Below the pieces are notes generated by a model. That model saw only the letters and a program-made list of their open reading frames with translations, was not told where the DNA came from and made no database searches. The translations under genes were made by a program, and so were the position numbers. From assembly GCA_020628975.1 (NCBI GenBank), contig JAHDEF010000134.1, positions 1 through 5,051 on the forward strand: a stretch of 5,051 bases of DNA, written 5' to 3'. Below, one piece after another: positions 1 to 5,051 of the stretch. Numbering within the stretch: the stretch's first letter is position 1; each line of letters begins with the position of its first letter. Origin of the DNA: Aquimarina sp. GTDB taxonomy: Bacteria > Bacteroidota > Bacteroidia > Flavobacteriales > Flavobacteriaceae.

Positions 1-335
1 GAAGCTAATTCTTCCTTTCGTATGGTTGCTAAAAAACCAAGCCTACCTGTATTGATTCCTACTATAGGAATTCCTAAATCTCGAACATAGGTAATACTTC
101 TTAAAATAGTACCATCGCCACCAATACTAAAAAACAGTTCGTAAGAAGTATCTAATTCTTTAAAAGTGCTGAAATACGAATAGTCCTTTTTTATACTATC
201 GTGTTTTTGAATGATGCTAAGAAATTGTTTTTCTATAACTACTTCTACGGAGTGTTCATCCAGTAAATCGAGTAATTGCTGAATGTACTTTCCCGAATTT
301 TCATGGTAAAACTGCCCATAAATACCAACCTTCAT
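1..335 (-). CDS. nadK: NAD kinase, N-terminal part (runs off the left edge)
   Basis: NAD kinase phosphorylates NAD to NADP in the cytoplasm, using ATP or polyphosphate, and is the only route to NADP in most bacteria. The 111 complete codons visible begin MKVGIYGQFYHENSGKY. They contain the family's diagnostic glycine-rich motif GGDGT at residues 72-76 (in FFSIGGDGTILRS), whose Asp is the catalytic base in characterised enzymes, and the second signature NTGRLGFL at residues 95-102. These lie where they do in full-length enzymes of about 290 residues, so roughly the last 60% is missing beyond the edge. The start is the ATG at 335-333; no Shine-Dalgarno sequence is seen, as is usual in this phylum. 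The gene follows the broken CBS gene on the same strand after 94 bp. I see no convincing TAnnTTTG promoter in that gap, so it may depend on transcription from upstream. Confidence 0.96.
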   Translation of the reverse strand, partial: MKVGIYGQFYHENSGKYIQQLLDLLDEHSVEVVIEKQFLSIIQKHDSIKKDYSYFSTFKELDTSYELFFSIGGDGTILRSITYVRDLGIPIVGINTGRLGFLATIRKEELA

Positions 336-429
336 ACACACCTATTATTTGAGTAAATATTGCTTTGCTTAAGGTATCGAAATTGAGGAAAATTATTTAG
401 AAAACCATAGGCTTTCCGAAATAATCGAT
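336..429. other. Gap between CBS gene and nadK
   Basis: This 94-bp AT-rich stretch separates the stop of the CBS gene from the nadK start on the minus strand. I see no ORF, no strong hairpin with a T-run and no full TAnnTTTG element reading toward nadK. Read-through from the CBS gene promoter is therefore the simplest explanation for nadK expression, though a degenerate promoter cannot be excluded. Confidence 0.5.
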
Positions 430-1078
430 TTAAATATTTAAATATCGATCAAAGTAACGCGAACGCTCTTTCAAATTGTTTAAAAACACATCGTCGTAGT
501 GATCTGAAATGATATCGTAACCGTATCTTCGAAAAGTTTGAACTATGGCATTAAAGTCGCCATCGCCCATTTTTATAGTGGTTTGCACCATGTCATTTTC
601 AAAATTAGATACCACTTAACACTTTAGTATTATTCGATTCAATAATTTGACACACCTCGCTAAACGAATGATCTACACGCCCTTTGGCTACCACAATAAT
701 ATTACCATGTTCGTTCATAAAGGGCATATCGCTAAAGTAAGCTAACAGATGATTCAGTTCTAAATATCCTAAATATTCCCCTTTATTTTGTGAAAGTATA
801 GGTAGCATATTTGCATCGTATCTACCCATTAATTCCATTACTTCCTGCTCGTTCATATCCTCCTTACCGTAGAACTGTTCTAAATCTAGCCCTAGGGATT
901 GTATCGTTACATCGCTGTTCATACCATCAATGTCGTATGCCGCTAAACAACCAATGTAATTTTCATTATCAACTACAGGAATATGTGTTACTAAAAATTC
1001 TTTAAAAACCTCTTGCGCATCTTCTATTTTAGAGTGAAATGATAAAGGCTGTATGTCGTTGACTAATTCTAAGTTCAT
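430..1078 (-). pseudogene. CBS-domain protein with C-terminal ACT-like domain, broken by a frameshift
   Basis: Two adjacent minus-strand reading frames together make one protein. The first (1078 to 605) starts MNLELVNDIQPLSF and carries two CBS motifs: THIPVVDNENYIGCLAAYDI (residues about 31-50) and ANMLPIL...YLGYLELNHLL (about 89-112). It then enters an ACT-like fold (GNIIVVAKGR, SFSEVCQIIESNN, TKVLSG) and stops at TAA 607-605. The second frame (from about 615 to the stop at 432-430) continues the fold with VSNFENDMVQTTIKMG, DFNAIVQTFRRYGYDIIS and the tail LKERSRYFDRYLNI. From memory, flavobacterial homologues are single proteins of about 220 residues with the same joint (GAFxS followed by xNDxxQ), so I read this as one disrupted gene. 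CBS pairs usually bind adenine nucleotides, and CBS-CBS-ACT order resembles AcuB, but the target of this family is unknown to me. The ATG at 1078 is preferred over TTG at 1087 because MNLxxxxNDIxPL fits the family start. A sequencing error or a translational frameshift could also explain the break. Confidence 0.8.
603..618 (-). other. Frameshift site in the CBS gene
   Basis: Reading the minus strand, the upstream frame gives AAA GTG TTA AGT GGT ATC TAA (K V L S G I stop). The downstream frame reads GTA TCT AAT TTT GAA (V S N F E) starting inside the same GGTATCT. The downstream frame is blocked just upstream by an in-frame TAA, so the junction must lie within about ten bases. Matching the remembered family length needs about five extra bases between GGT and ATCT (for example a Phe codon plus two bases), consistent with a short deletion between GT dinucleotides. 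A one-base insertion giving a protein two residues shorter would also restore the frame. Confidence 0.7.
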
Positions 1079-1089
1079 TTTATTCAAAA

Positions 1090-1122
1090 TTGAAGTTCGG
1101 CTGCAAATTGTTTGTATTTTTG
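1090..1122 (+). promoter_or_regulatory. Candidate pdxJ promoter (TTG / TAnnTTTG)
   Basis: TATTTTTG at 1115-1122 fits the Bacteroidota -7 consensus TAnnTTTG exactly, and TTG at 1090-1092 lies 22 bp upstream as a possible -33 element, at the long end of the usual spacing. Transcription would start near 1128, leaving a leader of about 20 nt before the pdxJ ATG at 1149. The -7 box lies only 6 bp from the oppositely directed box at 1129-1136, so the two promoters overlap back to back. Confidence 0.55.
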
Positions 1123-1128
1123 GAATCT

Positions 1129-1136
1129 CAAATTTA
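1129..1136 (-). promoter_or_regulatory. Candidate -7 element for the CBS/nadK unit
   Basis: On the minus strand this reads TAAATTTG, a full match to the Bacteroidota -7 consensus TAnnTTTG. It lies 50 bp upstream of the ATG at 1078, which would give a leader of roughly 45 nt. I find no clear TTG -33 element at the expected distance, which would fall within the first codons of pdxJ, so this call rests on the -7 box and its position alone. Confidence 0.45.
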
Positions 1137-1148
1137 GATGCTGTTTAA

Positions 1149-1865
1149 ATGACTAAACTTAGTGTAAATATAAATAAAATTGCCACGCTACGTAATGCCC
1201 GAGGTGGTAACATGCCCAATGTTGTTCAGGTAGCTAAGGATATTGAGCGCTTTGGCGGACAAGGTATTACCGTCCACCCAAGACCTGACGAAAGACACAT
1301 TCGCTATCAAGACGCTAGAGATTTAAGTAAAATAGTTACCACGGAATTTAATATAGAAGGCAATCCTATACCTAAATTTATTGATTTGGTGTTAGAAACA
1401 AAACCACACCAAGTGACTTTAGTTCCTGATGCTATTACCAATATTACCAGTGATGCTGGCTGGGACACTATAAAACATAAAGACTTTTTGAAAGAAGTTA
1501 TTTCAGAATTCAAAAATAATGGCATTCGCACTTCTATATTTGTAGATCCTGTACCTAAAATGATTGAAGGTGCTAAAGAAACGGGGACTGATCGCATTGA
1601 ATTATATACCGAAGCATACGCCAAAGGTTTTGAGGATGGTACAAAAGAAACGTCAATACAACCTTATATCAAAGCTGCGGAAATTGCGTTAAAAAATGAG
1701 CTAGGCATAAATGCTGGTCACGATTTGTCACTAGACAACATCGCATTTTTCAGTAGTCATATTCCCGGTCTTCTTGAAGTTTCTATTGGCCATGCACTTA
1801 TTTGTGAATCTTTGTATTTAGGTTTGGAAAATGTCGTGCAAATGTATTTAAGGAAGCTTATTTAG
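1149..1865 (+). CDS. pdxJ: Pyridoxine 5'-phosphate synthase PdxJ
   Basis: PdxJ condenses 1-deoxy-D-xylulose 5-phosphate with 3-amino-2-oxopropyl phosphate to make pyridoxine 5'-phosphate, the ring-closing step of the DXP-dependent vitamin B6 pathway, in the cytoplasm. The 238 residues match the family length (E. coli about 243) and cover it end to end. Landmarks are VNINKIATLRNARGG (6-20), GITVHPRPDERHI (39-51, with His43, Arg45 and His50), TTEFNIEGNP (64-73, Glu70), ETKPHQVTLVP (83-93), INAGHDLSL (187-195, His191) and VSIGHALI (211-218, phosphate-binding GH). The stretch IRYQDARDL and the longer N-terminal half are typical of Bacteroidota enzymes. The ATG at 1149 directly follows an in-frame TAA at 1146-1148, so no longer form is possible. 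It is divergent from the CBS/nadK unit, with its own predicted promoter and no Shine-Dalgarno sequence. The stop codon TAG shares its last base with a heptad repeat array. Confidence 0.97.
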   Translation: MTKLSVNINKIATLRNARGGNMPNVVQVAKDIERFGGQGITVHPRPDERHIRYQDARDLSKIVTTEFNIEGNPIPKFIDLVLETKPHQVTLVPDAITNITSDAGWDTIKHKDFLKEVISEFKNNGIRTSIFVDPVPKMIEGAKETGTDRIELYTEAYAKGFEDGTKETSIQPYIKAAEIALKNELGINAGHDLSLDNIAFFSSHIPGLLEVSIGHALICESLYLGLENVVQMYLRKLI

Positions 1866-1899
1866 GCTGTTGGCTGTTGGCTGTTGGCTGTTGGCTAAA
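1865..1899 (+). repeat. Tandem 7-bp repeat (GGCTGTT)x4 plus GGCTAAA
   Basis: Four perfect copies of GGCTGTT occupy 1865-1892, followed in register by the variant GGCTAAA at 1893-1899. The first G is the last base of the pdxJ stop codon TAG, so the array abuts the coding sequence without altering the protein. The unit is GC-richer than the surrounding intergenic DNA. Perfect short tandem repeats of this kind are prone to slippage and copy-number change. I see no hairpin or T-run that would make it a terminator. Confidence 0.9.
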
Positions 1900-1947
1900 T
1901 TTATTTTAAATACCATAGTTTTAAACATTATCAATTATTTTCTTTTT
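1900..1947. other. AT-rich spacer between the two heptad arrays
   Basis: This stretch is almost entirely A and T and holds no ORF. TAGTTTTA near 1916-1923 approximates TAnnTTTG but lacks the final G, so promoter activity for the following hydrolase gene is only possible. No other feature is evident. Confidence 0.4.
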
Positions 1948-1989
1948 TACCAAAAGCTAATTGCTAAAGGCTAAAGTCTAAAAGCTTTA
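1948..1989 (+). repeat. Degenerate 7-bp-periodic repeat, consensus NGCTAAA
   Basis: Read in steps of seven the sequence is TACCAAA, AGCTAAT, TGCTAAA, GGCTAAA, GTCTAAA, AGCTTTA. All six units keep one register, and one (GGCTAAA, 1969-1975) is identical to the last unit of the array at 1865-1899. It ends three bases before the ATG of the hydrolase gene, so it forms that gene's ribosome-approach region in place of any Shine-Dalgarno sequence. The two arrays look like diverged descendants of one repeat family flanking the AT-rich spacer. Confidence 0.75.
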
Positions 1990-1992
1990 TTT

Positions 1993-2760
1993 ATGAAACT
2001 ACACTCCATCATACTAGGCGAAGGCCAACCTTTTGTTATTCTTCACGGATTTTTAGGAATGAGTGACAATTGGAAAACTTTAGGCAAAAAATTTAGCGAA
2101 GCAGGATACCAAGTGCATTTAGTAGATCAACGAAATCATGGTAGAAGTCCGCATAGCAATGACTTTTCTTATACCTTTATGAGTAACGATCTGTTACACT
2201 ATTGCGAAGAACATCATTTGGAAAATATTATTTTACTAGGACATTCTATGGGTGGAAAAACAGCTATGGAATTTTCTTGCAATTATCCCAATAAGGTTTC
2301 AAAATTAATAATTGCTGACATCGCTCCTAAATATTACCCCCTACATCACCAAGACATTTTAGATAGTCTTCAGGCCTTAGATTTTGAACGCATAAATTCA
2401 AGAAGTGCTGCCGACGCTATACTTTCTGAATATATTAAAGACCTAGGAACACGCATGTTTCTTCTAAAGAATTTATACCGAAAAGAGGGCAATCATTTTG
2501 GACTACGCATCAATCTTGAAGTTCTTAATGAAAAAGTAATTGAAATTGGGCGCGCTTTAGAAGCTTCAAAACAATTCACTAAGCCTACATTGTTTTTGCG
2601 AGGTGACAAATCTAACTACATTAAAAACACAGACATAAACACTATCAAAAATCAGTTCTTATTAGCTGAAATTGAAACCGTTTCCAATAGTGGACATTGG
2701 TTACATGCTGAAAACCCAAAAGAATTTTACGATAAAACGATTATTTTTTTAGAAAAATAA
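1993..2760 (+). CDS. Alpha/beta-hydrolase, YbfF-type esterase
   Basis: This 255-residue protein is a serine hydrolase predicted to cleave acyl esters or thioesters in the cytoplasm; there is no signal peptide. It aligns by eye along its whole length with E. coli YbfF and the related eukaryotic ABHD11. Landmarks are the oxyanion-hole strand VILHGFLGMSDNW (15-27), VDQRNHGRSPHS (44-55), the nucleophile elbow LGHSMGGKTAMEF (82-94, Ser85), ADIAPKYY (108-115), a helical cap (about 118-190), LFLRGDKSNYI (200-210) and the histidine motif SGHWLHAENP (233-242, His235). Asp109 matches the acid proposed for YbfF, but Asp205 sits at the more usual position, so the acid is uncertain. The true substrate is unknown. 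It lies 127 bp downstream of pdxJ on the same strand, across the heptad arrays, and may be co-transcribed with it. Family assignment is firm; the exact reaction is not. Confidence 0.9.
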   Translation: MKLHSIILGEGQPFVILHGFLGMSDNWKTLGKKFSEAGYQVHLVDQRNHGRSPHSNDFSYTFMSNDLLHYCEEHHLENIILLGHSMGGKTAMEFSCNYPNKVSKLIIADIAPKYYPLHHQDILDSLQALDFERINSRSAADAILSEYIKDLGTRMFLLKNLYRKEGNHFGLRINLEVLNEKVIEIGRALEASKQFTKPTLFLRGDKSNYIKNTDINTIKNQFLLAEIETVSNSGHWLHAENPKEFYDKTIIFLEK

Positions 2761-2777
2761 CTTATTTTTAATATTAT

Positions 2778-2810
2778 ACTTAATTTTTTGAGTAATCATC
2801 AAAATTAAGT
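2778..2810. terminator. AT-rich inverted repeat, possible weak terminator or operator
   Basis: ACTTAATTTT (2778-2787) and AAAATTAAGT (2801-2810) form a perfect 10-bp inverted repeat with a 13-nt loop. It lies 17 bp after the hydrolase stop and 34 bp before the transporter start. A short T-rich stretch (TTAATTTTACTTTAAT) follows. The stem contains only one G-C pair, so it would be a weak terminator. As DNA it could equally be a protein-binding site upstream of the transporter gene. It gives no proof of either role. Confidence 0.35.
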
Positions 2811-2844
2811 TAATTTTACTTTAATAATTAAACTACTAAATTTT

Positions 2845-4071
2845 ATGAAGAAGCTTATCCTATTAGCTGCATGCGCATTTGGTTCGTATGCCTGCTACGC
2901 TGGTGGATACCGTGTGAGTGCTCAAGGACAACGTGCTTTAGCTATGGGTCATACTGGGGTTGCCGTTGTAAATTCTGCCGAATTGGCCTTTTTTAATCCC
3001 TCTGGATTAGTTTACTTAGAAAATAAATTAAACATAAGTGCTGGTGTTACAGGTGTTATTTCTAATACGAGATACCAAAACTTAGATACAAGACAAAGTG
3101 CCGAGACCGAAAATATTTTAAGTACGCCATTTAACTTTTACGCTACTTATAAAATTAATGACTGGTTAAGTGCTGGTATTGCCATTTACACTCCTTATGG
3201 TAGTAGAGTTGAATATGAAGATAATTGGGCTGGTGGCGATTTGGTAAATAATATTGATTTAAAATCAATTTATTTCAACCCTGTCATTGGTATTAAACTT
3301 CACGAAAACTTTAGTATTGGAGGGGGACCTATATATGTGAATGGAGGTGTTGAATTTAATAGAAACTTAAACCGTGAGCAAATTCCTTCTGAATCGCCAG
3401 CAAATGTTAGCATTGAAGCCAAGGGGGTTTCCGCTTGGGGATGGGTTGCTTCGGCTACCTTTAAACCTAGTGATGCCGTTACCTTAGGGGTAAGTTACCG
3501 TAGTAAAATTGACATCGAAGCTGAAGATGGAGATGTTTCTTTTGAAAACATCACGCTTCCAGCAACGCAATTCGACGCCACATTACCTTTACCTGCTGAA
3601 TTGACTTTTGGTTTTTCTGTTCAAGCCACTGAAAAATTATTATTAGCAACTGAATTTAATCGTGCTTATTGGGGTGTGTACAACGAATTATCAATTGATT
3701 TTTCTAACCCTAATGTTCCTGATTCAAGAAATGCCAGAGACTATAAAAACGCAACTATTTGGCGTATTGGGGCAGAGTATAATTTAAATGAAAAGATCGA
3801 TTTACGTGCCGGTTACTATTTTGACGAATCCCCAGTACAGTCTGGTCGTTTTGCACCCGAAACTCCAAGAAATGACTCGCATGGTTTTACTACAGGTTTA
3901 TCTTATAACGTAACAACAAAATTGGCTATCGATGCATCATTTGTTTACTTATATTTTGAAGAAATCGATGAAAGCTACATCAACACCTTTAGACCCGATG
4001 TACCTGCCTTCGAAGGTACTTACAAGTCTAATGCTTACTTATTTGGGTTAGGATTAACCTATAAACTTTAA
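2845..4071 (+). CDS. OmpP1/FadL/TodX-family outer-membrane transporter
   Basis: FadL-family proteins are 14-stranded outer-membrane barrels that let long-chain fatty acids or other hydrophobic compounds cross by lateral diffusion. The 408-residue product starts with a signal peptide (MKKLILLAACAFGSYACYA, likely cleaved after Ala19). The mature N-terminus GGYRVSAQGQRALAMGHTG and AFFNPSGL (48-55) are the family's hatch region. Alternating aromatic and hydrophobic beta-strands fill the rest. By eye it is collinear with E. coli FadL at YGSRVEYEDNWAGG (118-131), SYRSKIDI (217-224), LPLPAELTFGFSV (247-259) and YYFDESPV (324-331, FDDSPV in E. coli). It ends in a strand, YLFGLGLTYKL, although the last residue is Leu rather than the typical Phe. 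Length is within the family range. The next gene begins 12 bp downstream, so the two are probably one operon. The transported substrate cannot be read from the sequence; fatty acids are an inference from the family. Confidence 0.93.
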   Translation: MKKLILLAACAFGSYACYAGGYRVSAQGQRALAMGHTGVAVVNSAELAFFNPSGLVYLENKLNISAGVTGVISNTRYQNLDTRQSAETENILSTPFNFYATYKINDWLSAGIAIYTPYGSRVEYEDNWAGGDLVNNIDLKSIYFNPVIGIKLHENFSIGGGPIYVNGGVEFNRNLNREQIPSESPANVSIEAKGVSAWGWVASATFKPSDAVTLGVSYRSKIDIEAEDGDVSFENITLPATQFDATLPLPAELTFGFSVQATEKLLLATEFNRAYWGVYNELSIDFSNPNVPDSRNARDYKNATIWRIGAEYNLNEKIDLRAGYYFDESPVQSGRFAPETPRNDSHGFTTGLSYNVTTKLAIDASFVYLYFEEIDESYINTFRPDVPAFEGTYKSNAYLFGLGLTYKL

Positions 4072-4083
4072 TTTTTGATGGTT

Positions 4084-5051
4084 ATGAAATATTTCACCTA
4101 TAAACATATTGCATTCATAGCAGCAGGACTAAGTTTAGTTGCTTGTGAACCCGAATTTGATACCGATTTAGAAGATTCTTCCGTTGTAACACGAAGTTCA
4201 GGAACAGCTGATTTTTCAAACTATGTAGCTGTCGGAAATTCACTAACCGCAGGATTTGCTGATAATGCATTATATATCGACGGACAACAAAATTCATTCG
4301 CTAACTTATTAGCTACGCAAATGCAGGCAGCTGGAGGCGGAAATTTTAGAGTTCCTTTTATGTCCGATAATATTGGTGGTTTTGTAGATATACCTACACA
4401 AGGACCACGTTTAGTTTTTGATGCTGCTAATGGAGTTCCTGTCCCATTAGACGCTGAATCTACGACGAGTATCGCTACAAAACTAGAAGGTAGCTTTAAT
4501 AATATGGGAATCCCCGGAGCTAAAAGTTTTCACTTATTTGCCCCTTCTTATGGAAACCCGGCTGGTTTAATCGCTGATCCTGCAACTGCAAACCCGTATT
4601 TTGTTAGAATAGCTTCATCACCAACCGTTACTTGGATTGAAGATATTTTAACACAAGAACCCACTTTCTTTAGTTATTGGTTAGGAAATAATGACATATT
4701 GGGCTTTGCCACTAGTGGTGGAGACGGAAGTGAAGCTATTACACCTACAGAAATGTTTACACAAGCTGTTCAAGGAGGCTTAGCGCAATTATCGGCCATG
4801 GGTACGCGTTCAGGTATTGTTGCTAATATTCCAGACATTAATACAATTCCATTTTTTACCACGGTGCCAAATAATGCTTTAGTGCTAAATGCTGAACAAG
4901 CAGCCAACTTGACAGGATTTTTTCAAGCTTATGCTCGTATAGTATCAGGGGGTATACAATTAGCAGGTGCCCCTAAAGAGCAGGCAGATGCTCTAGCGAG
5001 TCAATACGCCTTCACATTTAATCCAGGACCTAACAGGTTTATTATCCAAGT
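4084..5051 (+). CDS. SGNH/GDSL-type hydrolase lipoprotein (runs off the right edge)
   Basis: The 322 codons visible encode a secreted lipoprotein of the SGNH hydrolase type, predicted to be an esterase or lipase in the periplasm or at the outer membrane. The N-terminus MKYFTYKHIAFIAAGLSLVAC ends in a lipobox with Cys21, followed by acidic residues (EPEFD). Block I is YVAVGNSLTAGFAD (47-60), with Ser53 as the likely nucleophile and Asn replacing the Asp of classical GDSL. Block II is NNMGIPGAKS (139-148, Gly142). Block III is YWLGNNDILGF (198-208, Asn203). The catalytic DxxH block near the C-terminus lies beyond the window. GNSLTAG is, as far as I recall, the usual form in a large Bacteroidota group often found beside FadL-like genes. 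The ATG at 4084 is preferred over the one at 4078, because MKYF gives a normal signal peptide; the longer start only adds MV. It lies 12 bp after the transporter gene and has no visible promoter of its own. Confidence 0.9.
   Translation, partial: MKYFTYKHIAFIAAGLSLVACEPEFDTDLEDSSVVTRSSGTADFSNYVAVGNSLTAGFADNALYIDGQQNSFANLLATQMQAAGGGNFRVPFMSDNIGGFVDIPTQGPRLVFDAANGVPVPLDAESTTSIATKLEGSFNNMGIPGAKSFHLFAPSYGNPAGLIADPATANPYFVRIASSPTVTWIEDILTQEPTFFSYWLGNNDILGFATSGGDGSEAITPTEMFTQAVQGGLAQLSAMGTRSGIVANIPDINTIPFFTTVPNNALVLNAEQAANLTGFFQAYARIVSGGIQLAGAPKEQADALASQYAFTFNPGPNRFIIQ

Noticed and set aside
430..615. Independent 61-residue minus-strand gene with a GTG start
   Set aside because: Its sequence is the natural C-terminal continuation of the upstream CBS protein, and the GTG lies at the frameshift junction. 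It is treated as the second half of the broken gene.
811..1005. Plus-strand 64-codon frame inside the CBS gene
   Set aside because: It lies antisense to well-conserved CBS sequence, has no recognisable motif and has a composition typical of a shadow frame.
1079..1087. TTG start at 1087 adding three residues to the CBS protein
   Set aside because: The ATG at 1078 gives the N-terminus MNLELVNDIQPL, which fits the family as I remember it; the TTG adds only MNK.
1157..1181. Substitution of Asp-His by Asn-Lys in the PdxJ motif VNIDHIATLRN (here VNINKIATLRN) as a sign of altered function
   Set aside because: As I recall, VNINKIATLRN is the normal form in Bacteroidota PdxJ, and all other active-site motifs are kept.
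1307..1624. Minus-strand 105-codon frame inside pdxJ
   Set aside because: It is antisense to conserved PdxJ motifs and resembles no family I know; it is a shadow of pdxJ.
1865..1989. CRISPR array or rho-independent terminator
   Set aside because: The units are contiguous 7-mers without spacers, and they are direct rather than inverted repeats, so neither fits.
4078..4083. ATG at 4078 as the start of the SGNH lipoprotein
   Set aside because: It adds only Met-Val before MKYF, and the second ATG gives the more typical signal peptide start; the difference does not affect the call.
4115..4297. Minus-strand 60-codon frame at the start of the SGNH lipoprotein gene
   Set aside because: It is antisense to the lipobox and block I of a clear gene, and it has no motif.

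Overview
The window is AT-rich chromosomal DNA from a member of the Bacteroidota, most likely a marine-type Flavobacteriaceae. Three things point there: the protein sequences (a CBS-CBS-ACT-like protein beside nadK and pdxJ, a Bacteroidota-type PdxJ, a FadL-family porin followed by an SGNH lipoprotein), the lack of Shine-Dalgarno sequences before the genes, and promoter-like TAnnTTTG elements in the one divergent intergenic region. I see no mobile element, CRISPR array, rRNA or tRNA.

Left part (1-1078, minus strand): the N-terminal 111 codons of NAD kinase (nadK) run off the left edge. Upstream of it on the same strand lies a CBS-domain gene that is broken by a frameshift near 605-616, inside its C-terminal ACT-like domain. 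The two pieces together would make one protein of about 217 residues.

Centre (1079-2760): a 70-bp divergent region carries back-to-back promoter elements, one for the CBS/nadK side and one for pdxJ. The plus-strand genes are pdxJ (pyridoxine 5'-phosphate synthase) and a YbfF-type alpha/beta-hydrolase. The 127 bp between these two are filled by two 7-bp-periodic repeat arrays flanking an AT-rich spacer. The first starts on the last base of the pdxJ stop codon.

Right part (2761-5051): after an 84-bp gap containing a perfect 10-bp inverted repeat come an OmpP1/FadL/TodX outer-membrane transporter and, 12 bp later, an SGNH/GDSL-type lipoprotein that runs off the right edge. These two look like one transcription unit and plausibly work together on lipids at the outer membrane.

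The gene set is mainly core metabolism (NADP and vitamin B6 supply) plus lipid or ester handling. The features most worth a second look are the frameshifted CBS gene, the paired heptad arrays and the transporter-lipoprotein pair. I found no clear sign of an undescribed defence or mobile system.
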